A stretch of DNA of 64,000 nt from JAOAPY01 sp038237475 (GTDB lineage: Bacteria; Acidobacteriota; Blastocatellia; Pyrinomonadales; Pyrinomonadaceae). Shown here in pieces: positions 60,888 through 64,000 of this stretch. The notes beneath the pieces are model-generated. The model was not told where the DNA came from and ran no database searches. It worked only from the letters and a program-made list of their open reading frames with translations. The stretch covers positions 124,001-188,000 of the forward strand of contig JBBRYS010000004.1 in assembly GCA_038237475.1 (NCBI GenBank), given 5' to 3'. Each line of letters opens with the position of its first letter. Positions within the stretch are counted from its first letter, which is position 1. Made by a program: the position numbers and the translations under genes.

Positions 60888-62030
60888 CTAGCCAAAGCAA
60901 TACAATCGCCCGTCCTGCGATCCGATCACTATTCTGCCGTTGGCGATTGCAGGCGAGGCTGAGAGGGGTGAGCCTGTATTGAATTCCCACACCTTCACTC
61001 CATTCGCGAGGTTGAGAACATAGAATCGACCGTCGTTAGAACCCACAAACACACGGCCTCCGGCAATCGCCGGTGAAGATTCAACCCGCGCTCTGGTGGC
61101 GAAGGTCCATAGCGCTTTGCCGCTGGTGCTAATGCCATGAATCATTTTGTCTCGACCGCCGATGACCACACGATCATCAACCACGGCAGCAGATGAGTAG
61201 AACGGGAAATGACGTTGCGGATGTTGATAGCGCCAGCCGATGTTGTGATCTTTCAGGTTCACCATTAAGACTTCGTTTTCGAAGGTACCATAGAACGCGG
61301 CCCCGCCCCGCAACGCTGGGGAGGCTCCGGTGTAAGCTCCCGAGGTGACATTAAACTGTTCCTTCCCATCAGAGAGCCTGACTGCGTGAAAGATTTCATC
61401 GCAACCGGCAAAGAATGCCAGTCCTCCTGCCAAACTGGGAGTCGAATGAACGGCTCCCTGAATATGAAATTTCCAAAGCACAGCTCCGTTGCGGGTCGAG
61501 AGACAGTAAAGATATTGATCGTAGGAGCCAATCAAAACGCGGTCGCCTGCCACCACTGGCGACGACTTGATCTCGTTTCCGGTTTTAAAGCTCCAGAGTT
61601 TCTTGCCATCGGACGCGTTGACAGCATGGAACTCACCACCAAGGTCCCCGATATAAACTACTCCATTGCTGTAAGCGGGAGATGACTCTCCAATCGGTGC
61701 GCCGGTCGGATACTTCCAATAGACCGCTCCATTATCAAGATTGAGCGCCACCAGTTCGCCTTTTTGAGAGCCAACAAATACAGTGCCACCCACAATCGCG
61801 GCTGAGGATTCGATTGAGTCACCCGCCTCGTAGGTCCAGAGCTGCTTTAAATTTCCCGGCACATTGGCTAGCGACACGCCAGTCAAAGACGGATTCCCGC
61901 GAAACTGTGACCAGTTATTAGCCGGCGTATCCTGGCCCAGCATTGTCCCAGTAAAAAGAAATATCGAAACACACACCAACAAGCACCGCTGAAGATACGT
62001 GCCGCACACAATTCTGCCGCCAGTCCGCAT
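60888..62030 (-). CDS. Secreted PQQ-type beta-propeller protein
   Basis: A 380-residue exported protein (signal LLVCVSIFLFTGTMLGQ). About seven propeller blades follow, with repeated motifs such as LVALNLDNGAVYWKYPTG and LWTFATRARVESSPAIAGG. It resembles BamB/quinoprotein-like propellers but has no clear PQQ-binding site, so a scaffold or binding role is likely. Start chosen at 62030 because it gives a proper signal peptide; earlier ATG or GTG codons overlap the adh gene. Confidence 0.88.
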   Translation of the reverse strand: MRTGGRIVCGTYLQRCLLVCVSIFLFTGTMLGQDTPANNWSQFRGNPSLTGVSLANVPGNLKQLWTYEAGDSIESSAAIVGGTVFVGSQKGELVALNLDNGAVYWKYPTGAPIGESSPAYSNGVVYIGDLGGEFHAVNASDGKKLWSFKTGNEIKSSPVVAGDRVLIGSYDQYLYCLSTRNGAVLWKFHIQGAVHSTPSLAGGLAFFAGCDEIFHAVRLSDGKEQFNVTSGAYTGASPALRGGAAFYGTFENEVLMVNLKDHNIGWRYQHPQRHFPFYSSAAVVDDRVVIGGRDKMIHGISTSGKALWTFATRARVESSPAIAGGRVFVGSNDGRFYVLNLANGVKVWEFNTGSPLSASPAIANGRIVIGSQDGRLYCFG

Positions 62031-62056
62031 TCCGTTTTCCCTATTCTGCATTCTCG

Positions 62057-63199
62057 CTAGTACGCCCAATGGTAAACCTCCAGGGCGCCAGTCAGATCAA
62101 AAGGTCGCGGGTTATGTTTTCCGGTCCACTGTTGCACGGCTTCCCCGGCCAGCAGGTTCAGATCATCTAAGGGTACGTTGGCGTGGCGCAACCCGCCAGC
62201 CAACCCTCCGGCAGCGATCAATTCTTCCAATCGTCGCGCCAGTATTTCAGCCGGCTGCGACGGGTCAACCCTTCTTCCGCTCGCCTGCAAAAGCTCCCCA
62301 TACAACTCACCGGCAACGCCGCCATTCCAACGAACCACAGCCGGCAGCAACATGGCGATGGCTGCGCCATGAGTGATTCCGTAATGGGCGGTCAACGGAT
62401 TGGCGCACGCATGTGTGGCGCCGAGCATCGAGCTTTCAATTGCCCCTCCCGCAAAGCAGGCCCCCAACTGCATTGCACCGCGGGCCTCAAGATTATTTGG
62501 CTCTGTGAGAACACGCTCATAATTCCCTTCCAGCAGACGCCACGCCTCGCGCGCATACATTTGTGAGAGCACATTGCGGTTCACGGTCACGTAGGTTTCA
62601 ACCGCATGCGCAATTGCATCAAAACCCGCTGTCGCTGTGATCGCCTTTGGCTGGGAAATAGTCAGCTCCGGATCGAGCAGTGCCACCCCAAATGCAGCCT
62701 TAGGATCGCCACACGCCATCTTCACATGAGTGACTGGATCACAAATCAACGCGTAGCTCTGTGCTTCACTTCCCGTCCCTGCCGTCGTGGGAATGCCAAG
62801 CATCGGCAAAAGGGGTTTGCCGGCCTTGCCGTACCCGAGATAGTCAGACATTGCACCGCCGTTAGTCAGCAGGAAATTAATGCCTTTGGCGCAATCCAGC
62901 GAACTGCCGCCGCCGAGGCCAATAAGCGAATCGACCTTTTCGGCCTCCGCGACAAGAGAACCGGCCGCAATCATCAGCGTATCCGGATTAACATCGAAGT
63001 CATGAAATGCTACCACTTCAATTCCGGCAGCACGCAGCAGCGCCGAAGCTTTGGCGACATGACCGGATGCCAGCAGACCGTGATCGGCCACCAGTAACGT
63101 GCGCTTAAAGCCTCGTTCGCGCGCGAGCTCACCGAGACGAGTAATGGCGCCCGCCCCGAAAATCACCGAGGTCCGAGGTTGAAAATCAAAAGTTCTCAC
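62057..63199 (-). CDS. Iron-containing alcohol dehydrogenase
   Basis: A 380-residue group III alcohol dehydrogenase. The nucleotide motif IGLGGGSSLDCAKG and metal ligands in GFDAIAHAVETY and HACANPLTAHYGITHG are complete. The GTG at 63199 fits the family N-terminus (VRTFDFQPRTSVIFGAG); the frame opens upstream at 63274. The substrate is probably an alcohol, lactaldehyde or similar. It lies between two beta-propeller genes on the same strand. Confidence 0.92.
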   Translation of the reverse strand: MRTFDFQPRTSVIFGAGAITRLGELARERGFKRTLLVADHGLLASGHVAKASALLRAAGIEVVAFHDFDVNPDTLMIAAGSLVAEAEKVDSLIGLGGGSSLDCAKGINFLLTNGGAMSDYLGYGKAGKPLLPMLGIPTTAGTGSEAQSYALICDPVTHVKMACGDPKAAFGVALLDPELTISQPKAITATAGFDAIAHAVETYVTVNRNVLSQMYAREAWRLLEGNYERVLTEPNNLEARGAMQLGACFAGGAIESSMLGATHACANPLTAHYGITHGAAIAMLLPAVVRWNGGVAGELYGELLQASGRRVDPSQPAEILARRLEELIAAGGLAGGLRHANVPLDDLNLLAGEAVQQWTGKHNPRPFDLTGALEVYHWAY

Positions 63200-63324
63200 G
63201 CGATGTAAGCAGCTCCTGGCGTCCGAGCCGGCCCGCACATGTATTCTCAGAGTAACGACTCTGATGCGAATCAACCAATCGAATCAAGGGGCGGACTTTC
63301 ATGCGCCGTTACCAGTCTCACGCT

Positions 63325-64000
63325 TTATGGTTTGGCCGCAGCCGATTCAGCGAGGGCAAAGAGTTCGTTGCGATTCGATATGTAGAGCGTGCCATTAGCC
63401 GGCACCGGGGTCGAGTAAACGGAGCTCCCCATATTCATTTCACCAATGACTTTCTTAGTCTTGCCCGTTTGCAGGATTACCACATCGCCGTCTTCATCGC
63501 CGAGATAGATCTTGTCGTCAATTATTATTGGCGAACCCCAAATGGCCGCAAACAGATCGTGCACCCAGTAAGGCTTACCTGTTTTGGCATCGATTGCATG
63601 GAGGAACCCGCTAAAGTCAGCTTCGTAGACTATACCGTCTTTGATAGCAGGTGTTGAGATCGAACGGCGGATCTTGTCGTAGTGCCAGACGAGCCCGGTC
63701 GTCGTGATATCACCTCGTTTCGTGGCATCGATACAGTACATGTGGCCCACACCTTCGCCATGTTCGGGATCCTGTCCGTTCGCGATATAGATTTTGTCCT
63801 CATAGGGAACGGGGGTGGAGATCAGTTCATTCCGAGTCTTCGGCCAGACTGAGTCCTTGGGGTTCGTATCGAATTCCCATAGCTTCTTGCCGGTTAGCGC
63901 TTCGTATCCGCGAATCCAGCCATCGCCCTGCGCGTGGACCACCATATCAACGCCGCCGATTCTCGCGACCGTGGGCGAGGACCATTGGCCATGAAGAATC
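63325..64000 (-). CDS. PQQ-type beta-propeller protein, 3' part only
   Basis: The C-terminal 224 residues of a propeller protein; the frame is open through the right edge of the window. Repeats include LTGKKLWEFDTNPKDSVW, HAIDAKTGKPYWVHDLFAA and VSTPVP-like blades (SSVYSTPVPANGTLYIS). It resembles quinoprotein-dehydrogenase-like and BamB-like propellers. Without the N-terminus a dehydrogenase role cannot be tested. Confidence 0.85.
   Translation of the reverse strand, partial: ILHGQWSSPTVARIGGVDMVVHAQGDGWIRGYEALTGKKLWEFDTNPKDSVWPKTRNELISTPVPYEDKIYIANGQDPEHGEGVGHMYCIDATKRGDITTTGLVWHYDKIRRSISTPAIKDGIVYEADFSGFLHAIDAKTGKPYWVHDLFAAIWGSPIIIDDKIYLGDEDGDVVILQTGKTKKVIGEMNMGSSVYSTPVPANGTLYISNRNELFALAESAAAKP

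Overview
The window looks like a chromosomal segment of an Acidobacteriota bacterium, probably class Blastocatellia. This rests on gene content: a very large TonB-dependent receptor with an N-terminal carboxypeptidase-regulatory-like domain (Oar type), tandem Ku genes, a split methylmalonyl-CoA mutase, AtuA/DUF1446 with an acyl-CoA carboxylase, and a large Tes/Mss-like radical SAM protein. GC is moderate and most genes lie on the minus strand. I see no phage, insertion sequence, plasmid or CRISPR array, and no rRNA. One tRNA (Pro-CGG) and one probable 6S RNA are present.

Left part (1-24 kb): the 5' part of a 5'-3' exonuclease gene runs off the left edge. Next comes an ECF42-type sigma factor divergent from a DoxX/DGPF/VOC operon, with a matching candidate promoter between them. 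Then follow a vanadium-dependent haloperoxidase, a DUF1003 protein, a non-homologous end-joining cluster (zinc ribbon, two overlapping Ku genes, membrane protein), a CPA2 antiporter with a universal-stress tail, an AddB-AddA pair, tRNA-Pro, and an arsenic locus (frameshifted arsC, arsI, divergent arsR). A stand-alone LigD-type ATP-dependent ligase lies about 14 kb from the Ku genes.

Middle part (24-47 kb): a subclass-A2-like beta-lactamase, a fatty acid hydroxylase, DedA, surE-pcm, rpsU, and the Tes/Mss-like radical SAM protein that may make membrane-spanning lipids. Two acyl-CoA operons follow. The plus-strand one has the methylmalonyl-CoA mutase catalytic subunit, a secreted DUF3298-like protein, the B12 subunit and a crotonase. 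The minus-strand one has a carboxyltransferase, a secreted protein of unknown function, AtuA, an AtuA-type ferredoxin-fold protein, an epoxide-hydrolase-like protein and a crotonase. The TonB-dependent receptor lies between them.

Right part (47-64 kb): the conserved translation and cell-division run thrS-infC-rpmI-rplT-pheS-pheT-zapB-zapA, then a 6S RNA candidate and ymdB, all on the minus strand. infC appears to start at AUA behind a perfect Shine-Dalgarno sequence. The window ends with a sodium:solute symporter pair, a secreted M28 peptidase, PQQ-type beta-propeller proteins and an iron-dependent alcohol dehydrogenase. The last gene runs off the right edge.
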